From JARRKC01 sp037388505 (GTDB lineage: Bacteria; Acidobacteriota; UBA6911; RPQK01; JAPXNP01), in contig JARRKC010000004.1 of NCBI GenBank assembly GCA_037388505.1, forward strand, positions 248,001-312,000: DNA of 64,000 bases, in the 5' to 3' direction. The notes beneath the pieces were generated by a model. It saw only the letters and a list, made by a program, of their open reading frames with translations, had not been told where the DNA came from and ran no database searches. Of this stretch, positions 34,356 to 42,830 are shown one piece after another (position 1 is the stretch's first letter; every line of letters starts with the position of its first letter). Both the position numbers and the translations under genes were made by a program.

Positions 34356-36056
34356 TTACAGCTCGAAGGAATGACGTTTCTTCACGATGTATTCCGCTGC
34401 CCTCCAGGCGAGGGCCAGAATCGTCCAGGTCGGATTCTTGTCTGCCTGGGAAACGAAGGGGCCGCCGTCGGTGACGAAAAGATTCGGGACCTCATGAGCC
34501 TGGCAGAAAGAGTTGAGCACCGACGTTCTCGGATCCGCTCCCATCCTGACCGTTCCCACCTCATGAATGATCTCTCCTGGCTTGGTGATGCCGAATCCCT
34601 CATCCTCGGGCGGAATCGGAGACAGTGGAGTCCCGCCGAGCTCTTGAATGATTTCACGGAAGGTCCTTTGCATATGCCGGACCTGGCGATATTCGTGATC
34701 GCTCCAGGTCACATGGAACCGGAGCACCGGAATCCCATACCGATCGACGACATTCGGATCGATATCGCAGTAATTGTCCTTCCGTGCGACCGTTTCACCC
34801 CGTCCCGCGAAGCCGATCATGGAACCATAATAGCGACGGTAATCTTCTTTGAGCTGAGCTCCGTAGCCTCCTCCGCCTGTCGTCCGGCCACGGCCGTTGT
34901 AGCGGTGGATACCGGACATGAATCCGTACATCGGGACTCGGAGCCCGCCGCCGAATTCGATGTGGTAGCCGCGGGGGAAATCGAGTTTTCGGTTGTCGAG
35001 CCACCAGGGCATGTAGAGATGCATCCCGCCGACGCCATCCTCATTGTGGCGGGGCGTCTCCATCATCTTTGGAACCAAGCCGGTGACCGAACATCCGGTC
35101 GAATCGGTCACATACCTTCCAACCACACCGCTGCCGTTGGCGAGCCCCCCGGGAAAACGGGAGCTTCTGGAATTCAGAAGAAGCCGCGCCGATTCACAGG
35201 CGCTGGCCGCCAGGACCACGACTCTGGCCCGAACGGCGTATTCCTGGAGTTCTTGAGTGTGCACGTACGAGATACCCGTCGCCCGGCCCTCCGAATCCGT
35301 CGTCACTTCTCTGGCCATGGCATGGGGAATGAGAGTCAGGTTCCCAGTATTGCGGGCTGGCGGGAGGAGGACGGAGGGACTCGAGAAGTTGGAGTGAGCA
35401 GCACAACCCCGACCGCACTCGGCGCAGTAGTGGCAGGCGGGCCGACCGTTGTGAGGTCGGGTGAGGATCGAGAGTCTTGAAGGAATGCAGGTGATCTTCA
35501 AACGGTCACAGGCCTGTTTGACCAGGAGCTCATAACAGCGCGGTTTGGGAGGTGGAAGGAAGATCCCGTCCGGTTCGTTGGGAAGCCCCTCCGCCGACCC
35601 GAACAGTCCGACCAGCCGATCGACCTTGTCGTAATAGGGCTTCAGGTCTTCGTATCCGATGGGCCAGTCATCACCCAGACCGTCGATGCTCTTCCGGCGG
35701 AAGTCGTCAGGACCAAAGCGCAGCGAGATTCTGCCCCAATGATTGGTTCTCCCGCCCAGCATCCGCACCCGAAACCACTCGAACTCCGTGCCTTTGGCCG
35801 TCGTATAGGGTTCGCCCTCGAGCGTCCAGCCGCCCAGCCCGGCGTCGAATTCGCCGAACTGGCGATCCCTGGTGGCGGCACCTCGCCGAGGAGAGTCATA
35901 GGGCCAGTTGAACATGGCCGAGTCCTTCTCGACATCCCACGGCCCCCCGGCCTCGAGCATGACGACCTTGGCTCCGGCCTCGCAGAGGACTCTGGCCACC
36001 ATTCCACCGCCGGCGCCGGAGCCGACGACACAAACATCGAATTGTCGAGGACTCAT
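34356..36056 (-). CDS. GMC family oxidoreductase (gluconate/alcohol dehydrogenase type)
   Basis: FAD-dependent dehydrogenase of sugars or alcohols, 566 residues. The FAD-binding motif near the start is VVGSGAGGGMVARVLCEAGA, and later family elements include GGRTNHWGRIS, LAASACESARLLLNSRSSRF and the C-terminal PTWTILALAWRAAEYIV. There is no own signal peptide; export is probably by piggy-back on the Tat signal of subunit 3. A His-x-x-x region near FHVTWSDHEYRQV and GEIIHEVGTVRMG fits the catalytic His-Asn pocket. The start ATG at 36054-36056 overlaps the stop of the DoxX gene, and the long open frame upstream is ignored. Confidence 0.92.
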   Translation of the reverse strand: MSPRQFDVCVVGSGAGGGMVARVLCEAGAKVVMLEAGGPWDVEKDSAMFNWPYDSPRRGAATRDRQFGEFDAGLGGWTLEGEPYTTAKGTEFEWFRVRMLGGRTNHWGRISLRFGPDDFRRKSIDGLGDDWPIGYEDLKPYYDKVDRLVGLFGSAEGLPNEPDGIFLPPPKPRCYELLVKQACDRLKITCIPSRLSILTRPHNGRPACHYCAECGRGCAAHSNFSSPSVLLPPARNTGNLTLIPHAMAREVTTDSEGRATGISYVHTQELQEYAVRARVVVLAASACESARLLLNSRSSRFPGGLANGSGVVGRYVTDSTGCSVTGLVPKMMETPRHNEDGVGGMHLYMPWWLDNRKLDFPRGYHIEFGGGLRVPMYGFMSGIHRYNGRGRTTGGGGYGAQLKEDYRRYYGSMIGFAGRGETVARKDNYCDIDPNVVDRYGIPVLRFHVTWSDHEYRQVRHMQRTFREIIQELGGTPLSPIPPEDEGFGITKPGEIIHEVGTVRMGADPRTSVLNSFCQAHEVPNLFVTDGGPFVSQADKNPTWTILALAWRAAEYIVKKRHSFEL

Positions 36057-36439
36057 TCCCGGGTCAGGCTCCAGGCTCCGGACCCCTTGGCAGCGATGAA
36101 GAGGAAGACGAAACAATAGAGGACGGCAAGCTCTCCTCCATTCTGGATGGGCCAGAACGCGCGCGAGGCGTGCGCCATAAAGTAGGCAACCGCCATCTCA
36201 CCACTGGCGATGAAGGCTGCATAGGCGGCGTAGATACCCAGCACGATCATCAGACCGCCGACCAGTTCGATGATTCCGGCCAGGCCGAAGAGCGAAAAGT
36301 AAGACACGTGGCCGCCCCCCCGCACCCCTCCCAGAATCCCCAGGATCTTTTGAGCCCCGTGACAGGCAAACAAGAGCCCAACGACGATACGCATGATAGC
36401 GAGGATCTGTGCCTCGAACCGACCCAAAACCGGCTGCAT
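36053..36439 (-). CDS. DoxX family membrane protein
   Basis: A four-helix inner-membrane protein of 128 residues. The DoxX pattern is RIVVGLLFACHGAQKILG, FGLAGIIELVGGLMIVLGI, then GEMAVAYFMAHASRAFWPIQ followed by NGGELAVLYCFVFLF. Family members act with quinones or electron carriers, though the exact activity is unclear. It is first in a three-gene unit with the GMC oxidoreductase (overlap ATGA) and the subunit-3 gene; a role in passing electrons from that dehydrogenase is an inference. AAGGGGGCC precedes the ATG. Confidence 0.9.
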   Translation of the reverse strand: MQPVLGRFEAQILAIMRIVVGLLFACHGAQKILGILGGVRGGGHVSYFSLFGLAGIIELVGGLMIVLGIYAAYAAFIASGEMAVAYFMAHASRAFWPIQNGGELAVLYCFVFLFIAAKGSGAWSLTRE

Positions 36440-36520
36440 GGTGGCCCCCTTGACGTTTCTATGAATGATAAGAAGTGAGAACTATTTTAACCCAAGCGCT
36501 AATTCGCTGCGAAAGACGGG

Positions 36521-36576
36521 GTGCCGGGTGCCGGGTGCCGGGTGCCGGGTGCCGGGTGCCGGGTGCCGGGTGCCGG
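36521..36576. repeat. Perfect 7-bp tandem repeat, eight copies
   Basis: Eight uninterrupted copies of GTGCCGG, ending in a partial ninth (GTGG). It lies between two convergent or neighbouring minus-strand genes, in an otherwise gene-free 160-base gap. Seven-base units change frame on expansion and contraction, but no gene spans it. Confidence 0.95.
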
Positions 36577-36601
36577 GTGGGGACAACCGGGGACAGATGT
36601 C

Positions 36602-36955
36602 CTACTGCGCGGTCCGTTTGATCACCATGTCGCTTTCACCCCAGGGACCCACGACATGCAGTTGTATGGAATCGCCGGCGGCCTTCCCGGAATAGGAGAT
36701 CGTGCCTCCTCCACCGGTGTCGACCTCGAATGAAAGACTGTCTCCGTCGATCTTGCCGTTTGTGATGTCACTGACTCCCATCGGCGACTCAACCGTACCG
36801 GTCAAGTTCTGACCCTCCACCTTGAAATTGAAGACCAGATGGAATTCGCCGTTGGGACCGGCATCTCCTTCCCACTTCCCGCTCACATCGGCGGCAAGCA
36901 AGAGCGCAACGGACCAGAGCAGCACGAATCCTGCAATCGCGATTCTCTTCATCAT
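36602..36955 (-). CDS. Small exported protein (paralogue 1)
   Basis: A 117-residue secreted protein with signal peptide MMKRIAIAGFVLLWSVALLL and a mature domain of alternating strands: SGKWEGDAGPNGEFHLVFNF, KVEGQNLTGTVESPMGVSD, then ITNGKIDGDSLSFEVDTGG. It is clearly paralogous to the protein at 39510-39860. This small beta-rich domain is common in acidobacterial genomes; its function is unknown and may involve binding of a small ligand. It follows the GH3 region on the same strand. Confidence 0.75.
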   Translation of the reverse strand: MMKRIAIAGFVLLWSVALLLAADVSGKWEGDAGPNGEFHLVFNFKVEGQNLTGTVESPMGVSDITNGKIDGDSLSFEVDTGGGGTISYSGKAAGDSIQLHVVGPWGESDMVIKRTAQ

Positions 36956-37043
36956 CCTCGTGTCTCCCTTGTTTATCTGAAGTTCAGCTCAGCCAAGACC
37001 CAGTTGATCCACATCCCTTCCATCGCTCCCGCGTACGAAGTCT

Positions 37044-37085
37044 GGAATCGCAAATCGAAAAGCGCAAGTCGAAAATCGAAAATCC
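37044..37085. repeat. AAATCGAAA low-complexity island
   Basis: Steps of GAATCGCAAATCGAAAAGCG and AAGTCGAAAATCGAAAATC just downstream of the GH3 stop. Related in style to 28012-28070. Confidence 0.5.
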
Positions 37086-37096
37086 TACACTCCTCC

Positions 37097-39312
37097 TCAC
37101 ATTCCCCGCACCGTGAGTCTGGTTTTGAGGAGGTCGGCTGAATTCCCGCCCACCATGATTTCGAAGTCGCCGGGCTGGACGACGCGCTTCATGTCCATGC
37201 CGACCGATTCGAGCTTTTCCCGATCCAGCGCAAAATGAAGAACCTTCGACTCACCCGGCTGCAGCGTGACACGAGCGAAGTCCTTCAGTTCCTTGACCGG
37301 CCTGGTCGGCAGAGCGATCAGATCACGGATGTAGAGCTGGGCAACCTCGTCGCCGGCTCGCTGACCCGTGTTCGTGACGCGAACCGCGACGTCGGCCTTG
37401 CCGTCGGGCGTGATCTCCGCGGGTGTCACCGAGAGGTCGCTGTACGAGAACGTGGTGTAGCTGAGGCCAAACCCAAACGGATACCGGGGCGTCGAATCCG
37501 CCAGCTCGTACGCACGATGATTGCTCGGCTTCTTGTCGTCGATGTCGGGGAGCTGCCCCGCGCCTTTTCCTGCAGTTGGTTGATGGCCAGGGGACGCCCG
37601 TTGATCAGAAGAATCACAGTGGGCTTTCCAGTGGCGAGGATCGCATCAGCCAGTTCCTGCTGGCGGCCGACCAGCTGAAGACTGTCGGTATCTCCCAGAT
37701 GATCGTCGCTCCAAGCCTCCCGATCCAGCAGCTCGTTTTCACCCAGTACCAGCACGACGGCATCACTTTGACGGACCAGATCGGTCGCTTCGCCGATCAG
37801 CTTGTAGTCCTCCATGGGATCGCCCAGAATCGGCTTCTCGTTGACGAGCCAGTGGCATTGCTTGTTCAGCGTCAAACGGCACCCTGGGGCGTAAGTGACC
37901 TCGAATTTGCCCCTGGCGTACTCCTGGAGCCCCTCGAGAACACTGACTCCCTCCATGGGTGTCGGTGAATAACCGCCCAGATGGACATCGGGCGCGTTCG
38001 GACCGACCACGGCCAGCCTCTTGATCTTCGACGCATCGAAGGGAAGCATGCCATTCTCGTTCTTGAGCAGAACCATGGCTTCGTGACCGGCCTCGAGGGC
38101 CAGTGCCTTGTGTTCCGGGCTGTTGGTGACCTGCTCCACGCGACCGGCATCGACGTAAGGATGGTCGAACAGACCGGCATTGAATTTGACCCGCAGAACG
38201 CTCGAGACGGCCCGGTCGATGGACGCCTCGGTCACTTGTCTCTGGTGGACTTGATCGACGAGATGGCTGAAGCAGCCCCGGCTTCCCAGGTCGTAGTCGA
38301 CTCCGGCGGCAATGGAGAGAGCGCCCGATTCGGCAGGCCCGGATGCGGCAAAGTGGGTATTGTACGTCACATCCATGCCCCCGCCGTCGCTCATCACATA
38401 ACCCTTGAAACCCCACTCACCGCGCAAGATGTCCGTCAAGAGCTTATGGTTGACATGGTTGGGAACGCCATCCCACTCGTTGTAAGAGGCCATGACCGAC
38501 TGAGCGTGGGCTCTCGTGATCGCCATTTCGAACGGGTAGAGGTGGGTGTTGCGAAAATACCGCTCGGAATAATTGACCGGGGCCTGATTGCGGCCTCCCT
38601 CCGACTGTCCGTGTCCGGCGAAGTGCTTCAGCGTCACCGCAACATGTTCTTCGTCCATCGGCAGGGTGTGCCCCTGCAGGCCAAATACCGCGGCCATGGT
38701 CATCCTCGAGGTCAGATAGGGGTCCTCGCCGTAGCACTCCTCGGTGCGTCCCCAACGCGGATCACGGGACAGGTCGGCCACCGGCGCCAGGACCTGGCGG
38801 ATGCCACGCATGTGAGCCTCGAGGGCGGCGGCGGTGAACACCTGTTCGACCAGATCCGTGTCCCAGGTGCTGCCCAGACCCACCGCCTGTGGAAAGCTCG
38901 TCGCCTTGGCCGCCATGAAACCATGCAGCGCCTCGGCAAAGATCAGGGCCGGGATTCCCAATCGCGTCTTTTCGATCAGGTAGCGCTGGAGGCTGTTGAC
39001 GGCCTGCGCGTGCCAGCGGATCGATGGATTTGCCAGGAGGTCCCGCGAGCTGAAAGCGCCGATTCCATTCTGGAGCACATCCGCATCTCGAGTGGGAGTG
39101 AAATTGCCGTTCTCGTCGAAGGCGTCGGCGTCCCGGGAACGATAGGACGTCAACTGAGCCACTTTCTCCTGAAGTGTCATCCGCGAGAGGAGGTCGGCCA
39201 CACGTTCGTCGACCGGCACGGACGGATCTCTGTATTTCGGCGGAGCCTGGGCCATCAATAGAGCGGTGACCATGGCGGCGCCGATCAGCGTAAGAAGAGT
39301 CACTCGTCGCAT
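37097..39312 (-). pseudogene. GH3 beta-glucosidase with internal deletion and frameshift
   Basis: A glycoside hydrolase family 3 enzyme, exported (signal MRRVTLLTLIGAAMVTALLM). The N-terminal barrel and alpha/beta domains are intact, with nucleophile motif YVMSDGGGMDV and LVLGENELLDREAWS. After INGRPLAINQLQEKA (about 37565) the frame runs into a nonsense tail ending at 37426. The expected continuation GQLPDIDDKKPSNHRAYELA, then YPFGFGLSYTTFSYS and the fibronectin-III-like C-domain (37097-37550) are present in another frame. A block of about 40 residues that normally lies between these points (the segment with the conserved Pro-Gly-Gln/Glu and Asn-Pro-Gly-Gly-Lys-Leu-Pro) is missing, so about 120 bases not divisible by three were lost. 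It is either a broken gene or an assembly error. Confidence 0.85.
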
Positions 39313-39367
39313 TGGGCTTTCTCCTCGGGCGTCCGAAAGGCTGAGAGAGACAAGACGGTCCCGGAAT

Positions 39368-39500
39368 ATGGGACGGCCTGGGACATATGGGACGCATGAG
39401 ACATATGGGACCTAACAGGAAGTATAGGACGGCCAGACTACAGTCAAGACCAAAGGGCCCCAGGTGTCCTATAGGTCCCATACGTTCCAGGCCGTCCCAT
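39368..39500. repeat. Inverted repeat of the GGGAC family
   Basis: ATGGGACGGCCTGG at 39368-39381 faces its inverted copy CCAGGCCGTCCCAT at 39487-39500. The next 20 or so bases inward also match (TATGGGAC steps), so two 35-base arms agree at about 29 positions. The whole lies between the GH3 start and the stop of the small secreted gene, and could form a long hairpin in RNA. Confidence 0.7.
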
Positions 39501-39509
39501 TGAACCCGC

Positions 39510-39860
39510 CTACTCTTTCGCCCTGGTCAGATCCATCTCCCATTCTCCGAAGGAACTGGAGACGGTCAGGTGGATCTTGTCTCCATTGAGCGTGCCCTTG
39601 TGAGAAATCGTGTTTCCCATAGCATCCACGTCGAAAGAGATTTCGTTGCCGTCGATCTTGCCGTTCGTGATCGGCTGCTCACCCATCTGACTCTCGACCG
39701 TACCGGTGAGGTTCTGCCCGTCGGCTTTGAAGTTGAAGACCAGATTCATGTCTCCATTGGGCGTCGAGAAGGTCCCCTCCCAGCGACCGTCAATATCGGC
39801 CGCGACAGCGATCGCCATCAGCGCCAAGAACAGAATCCCGCTCACGAGTGCTTTCTTCAC
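39510..39860 (-). CDS. Small exported protein (paralogue 2)
   Basis: A 116-residue secreted protein, paralogue of the one at 36602-36955. Signal segment KKALVSGILFLALMAIAVA is followed by DGRWEGTFSTPNGDMNLVFN, KADGQNLTGTVESQMGEQP and ITNGKIDGNEISFDV. The start is the GTG at 39858-39860, with AAGGGGGT eight bases before; the open frame continues upstream without a start signal. An imperfect stem-loop in its leader (39886-39919) may affect expression. The two copies bracket the GH3 gene on the same strand. Confidence 0.78.
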   Translation of the reverse strand: MKKALVSGILFLALMAIAVAADIDGRWEGTFSTPNGDMNLVFNFKADGQNLTGTVESQMGEQPITNGKIDGNEISFDVDAMGNTISHKGTLNGDKIHLTVSSSFGEWEMDLTRAKE

Positions 39861-40186
39861 GTTCGGTACCCCCTTTGTGCGTGGCGCATCTCCCGGGTCA
39901 GTTGCCCGTGCGGAGATGCGGAATGAAGTGAGGTGAACAGACGACAGACCACCGCGCAGTCTCCTCACGCGTTTGATTACTCCGGCTGAATGCCCGGTGT
40001 TACAGCTCATGAATCTCATCCGCTTGCCGTTCCATCAGGAAATCGTCAATGTGGATAGATTAAATCTTCCGTCGCGACCTGGGAAGACCGCTCCTTTCTG
40101 TAGATCGGCGTGCCTCGACTCGAGGTCGACTCCGTCAGGGTTCTACGTCAGAATAATGAACAAGGCGGGGCGACTAGAGTAGCGGG
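39861..40186. other. Divergent gap with a strong stem-loop at 39886-39919
   Basis: GCATCTCC (39886) pairs with GGAGATGC (39912) and, inside it, CGGG pairs with CCCG around a TCAGTTG loop, with one 3-base bulge. On the minus strand it lies in the leader of the small exported gene. The remaining 260 bases towards the FapA-like gene show no gene. Confidence 0.45.
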
Positions 40187-42262
40187 ATGGCGGATCCAGA
40201 AGATCATTCTCTCACGCAGGAAACCCAGAAAACAGCTGATCAGACAACGCAGGATGACATCCGACCACAACCGGATGAGGCACCCGCCTCGGACTCGGAT
40301 GCTCAGCTGGAGTTCGCTTTCAGCGAGGACCTGATGACGCTCAGGGCCCGAGCCATTCATCCCGCCACTGGAAACGGACGTCCTCTGAGTGAAGGGCTGT
40401 TGCGGGAACGTCTGGTTCAGGAGGGAGTGGCTCACGGCGTCAAGGATGAAGCCTTGTCCGCACTCGTAGAGACGTTCCTGCAATCGGGTACATGCGATTC
40501 CCAGCTCATCCTGGCTCAGGGAGATCCTCCTCTGGAGGGTCGGCCAGGACGACTCGAGCCCACCTTCTCTTCCGAGGTAGTGGCTGTATTGCCCGGCGAC
40601 GTTTTTGCACGCCTGATTCCGGCGCAGCAACCTGAGGCAGGGCGAGATATTACGGGAGCCCCCGTTGCGCCGGCAACCGCATCATTTCCCGAAGTGCAGA
40701 TCCAGGCAGGCGGGCATTGCCGCCTGAGTGACGATGGAACAGAAGTGAGGACCACGACCTACGGCAGACCTGCGGTGGAGGGTGAGCGGGCATTCGTCCG
40801 TCCGGGCGCCCGGTTGGCGGAGGGCGGCCTGTCCTGCATGCTCGACGTCTTCCCGGTCCGGATTACCGGTGAAATGATCAGAGAGACCGAGATCATCGAA
40901 GCTATGGAAGCGATCGGTGTCCAGAGAGAAATGATGGATCTCGAAGCCGTTCATTCGGCGTGGGACACTGCCCGGACTACGCAAGTCCCGCAGATGGACG
41001 TCCGCGCAGCTCGGGGCGTCGAGCCTCAGCCTGGCCGCGACGGCGAGATCCTGTTCACGGTTGATATTCAAGAGCGGGTTGGAACACTTGATGAACGTGG
41101 GCGTATCGACTTCAAGGAGCAGAACCGCCTGCATCGGGTCCACAAGGACGACCAGATCGCGGTGCTCGTCCCTCACACTCTCGGCAAACCGGGGCTGGGC
41201 GTTGCGGGGCAGGAAATCCCGGCTGTCCCCGGAAAGCCGGTCCAACTGAACCTCGGGCCGGGGGCTCGTGAGGAGGACGGGGGCGTCTTCGCCAACTTCG
41301 GAGGAGCACTCGTTGCGAATGGTGCGATAATCGACGTATCCAACTCGTTCCGAGTGTCCGGGGATGTCGACTACCATTCGGGGAACATCAGCAACGATTC
41401 GGGGAGTGTCTTCGTCGAGGGTTCCCTCCTGGCCGGTTTCCGGGTGACGGCCGGAGGAGATGTTGAAATTGGACGGTCCATTGAAGGCGGGACCGTGGAC
41501 GCCGGCGGAGAGCTCATCGTTCGTGAGGCTATCATCGGCAAGGAGGGTTCCACGGTGCGAGCCGTGAAGGACATCCGAGCGGCTTATGTCCAAAACGCCG
41601 ATCTCATGTGCGACGGAAATTTGCTCGTTGAGCGGGAGTTGATCCAATCGAAGGTCAAAATCACGGGTATGCTCAAACTCACCGGCCAGCCCGGCGCCAT
41701 TGTCGGTGGAGAAATCGAGGCCGACGCCGGCATCGTAGCGACGACCCTGGGTTCTTCAAGCGGGTCCCCGACCATGGTTCGCATTGGGCGGGGCACGCGT
41801 CGGATCAGCCTACTCAGCGACGCCTTGATTGAGAAGCTGGAACCACTCAAACAGATCCGGGCCCGCCTGGGCGCCAGTTCTCCGGATGAGCTTCTCAATC
41901 GATTGAGCGGCTTGATCCAAACCGCGGAGGCCGAGTACGCGGAAGTGCCGACCCCGGCTCTCTCCGAGCAGATCAGTCGGCTCAAGGAGCGCCGAGCGTC
42001 CATACGGAAACTGCTGAGACTCCACAAGGAGTTGGAACAGGAATGCGCGGAGTTGGAGACCAAGCTTGCCGAAGCCGAAAAGGAGCGCGAAAAGCAAGTG
42101 ACCAACGGAACTCCCGCCTGTGTCGAAGTCCGTGGAACGGTGTTTCCGGGGGTCGTCTTCATGATCGACGGCGCAACCTTTCCGGTTACGAAAATGTACT
42201 CGGGAGTCCGGTTCTTCTACAACACGCTCAAGCGCCGAGTCGAGGCCCGACGGAACTTCTAG
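40187..42262 (+). CDS. FapA/DUF342-like polymer-forming protein
   Basis: A soluble 691-residue protein related to flagellar assembly protein A (DUF342). The N-terminal 110 residues are acidic and variable. A middle domain holds DVFPVRITGEMIRETEIIEA. The beta-helix repeats begin around LGPGAREEDGGVFANFGGAL and run through SFRVSGDVDYHSGNISNDSG, GSLLAGFRVTAGGDVEIGRS and TVDAGGELIVREAIIGKEGS. The C-terminus is a coiled coil rich in Glu/Lys (LRLHKELEQECAELETKLAE). No flagellar genes are in the window, and acidobacterial DUF342 proteins are often unlinked to flagella. Start is the ATG after AGCGGG; the site is weak. Confidence 0.85.
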   Translation: MADPEDHSLTQETQKTADQTTQDDIRPQPDEAPASDSDAQLEFAFSEDLMTLRARAIHPATGNGRPLSEGLLRERLVQEGVAHGVKDEALSALVETFLQSGTCDSQLILAQGDPPLEGRPGRLEPTFSSEVVAVLPGDVFARLIPAQQPEAGRDITGAPVAPATASFPEVQIQAGGHCRLSDDGTEVRTTTYGRPAVEGERAFVRPGARLAEGGLSCMLDVFPVRITGEMIRETEIIEAMEAIGVQREMMDLEAVHSAWDTARTTQVPQMDVRAARGVEPQPGRDGEILFTVDIQERVGTLDERGRIDFKEQNRLHRVHKDDQIAVLVPHTLGKPGLGVAGQEIPAVPGKPVQLNLGPGAREEDGGVFANFGGALVANGAIIDVSNSFRVSGDVDYHSGNISNDSGSVFVEGSLLAGFRVTAGGDVEIGRSIEGGTVDAGGELIVREAIIGKEGSTVRAVKDIRAAYVQNADLMCDGNLLVERELIQSKVKITGMLKLTGQPGAIVGGEIEADAGIVATTLGSSSGSPTMVRIGRGTRRISLLSDALIEKLEPLKQIRARLGASSPDELLNRLSGLIQTAEAEYAEVPTPALSEQISRLKERRASIRKLLRLHKELEQECAELETKLAEAEKEREKQVTNGTPACVEVRGTVFPGVVFMIDGATFPVTKMYSGVRFFYNTLKRRVEARRNF

Positions 42263-42309
42263 CGTCCCGAATCAGAAATCGGCACACACCTGTTGCCAGT
42301 TTCTGACGC
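42262..42309. terminator. Candidate bidirectional stem-loop between convergent genes
   Basis: CAGAAA (42273-42278) pairs with TTTCTG (42300-42305) and GCGT (42262) with ACGC (42306-42309), with an inner GGCA/TGCC stem. It separates the FapA-like stop from the archease stop. Confidence 0.4.
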
Positions 42310-42329
42310 GGGGCACCAGGCAGCATTTC

Positions 42330-42761
42330 TCACACATCCAGGATCACCAGGCTCCTCCACCCGCGGAGGGTCTTCTCGACAATGAAGTCGTGGAGAGTGA
42401 CGGCTTTGACGTCCGCGCACTGTTGGTGGCGGTCGGGGTCGAGCTTCTCGCCGCGAGCGAGGGCTCGAAGTGAGAATCCGCAGCCTCCTCCGTGCACTTC
42501 AATCTGAATGACCCTCAACAGGAGTTGTTCCGCATCCTTGTAGAAGATCAGCTCTTGAAGGAGATCGAACAACAGCAGGTCGAGCTCCGGGTTTTCCAGC
42601 TCGATCCATCGTTCGGTTCGCGGCTTCACGGAATCGGGCTCCTCGATCATCGTGGCCAGAGTGGCCTCGGAGGCTTCCTTGAAAAGCTCTTCGAGGTTCC
42701 CGCCGGTCGCCTCGAAAGCCACGTCGGCTGTGGCAATGTCGTCCAGAAAGGTATACGGCAT
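42330..42761 (-). CDS. Archease, RtcB cofactor
   Basis: A 143-residue archease that helps RtcB ligase turn over by promoting its guanylylation. The first residues YTFLDDIATADVAFEATGGN are typical, with conserved Asp residues for metal binding; ENPELDLLLFDLLQELIFYK and the final DVKAVTLHDFIVEK follow the family pattern. The start ATG at 42759-42761 has AAGGGA nearby. It lies 69 bases downstream of rtcB on the same strand, the usual operon partner. It is convergent with the FapA-like gene. Confidence 0.9.
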   Translation of the reverse strand: MPYTFLDDIATADVAFEATGGNLEELFKEASEATLATMIEEPDSVKPRTERWIELENPELDLLLFDLLQELIFYKDAEQLLLRVIQIEVHGGGCGFSLRALARGEKLDPDRHQQCADVKAVTLHDFIVEKTLRGWRSLVILDV

Positions 42762-42830
42762 GGTTCCCTTCAATCGCCGCTCCGAGTGGCGGCTCTTCGG
42801 CCGACTGCCCCCGTCCTGTGGGAGCATCGC

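Noticed and set aside
36521..36576. CRISPR-like array
   Set aside because: The repeats are head-to-tail 7-mers without spacers, and there are no cas genes in the window.
37981..39261. A 426-codon plus-strand frame opposite the GH3 gene
   Set aside because: Antisense to recognisable GH3 motifs; no start signal.
40187..42262. Flagellar function for the FapA-like gene
   Set aside because: No flagellar genes are nearby and DUF342 proteins occur in non-flagellated bacteria, so only the fold is claimed.
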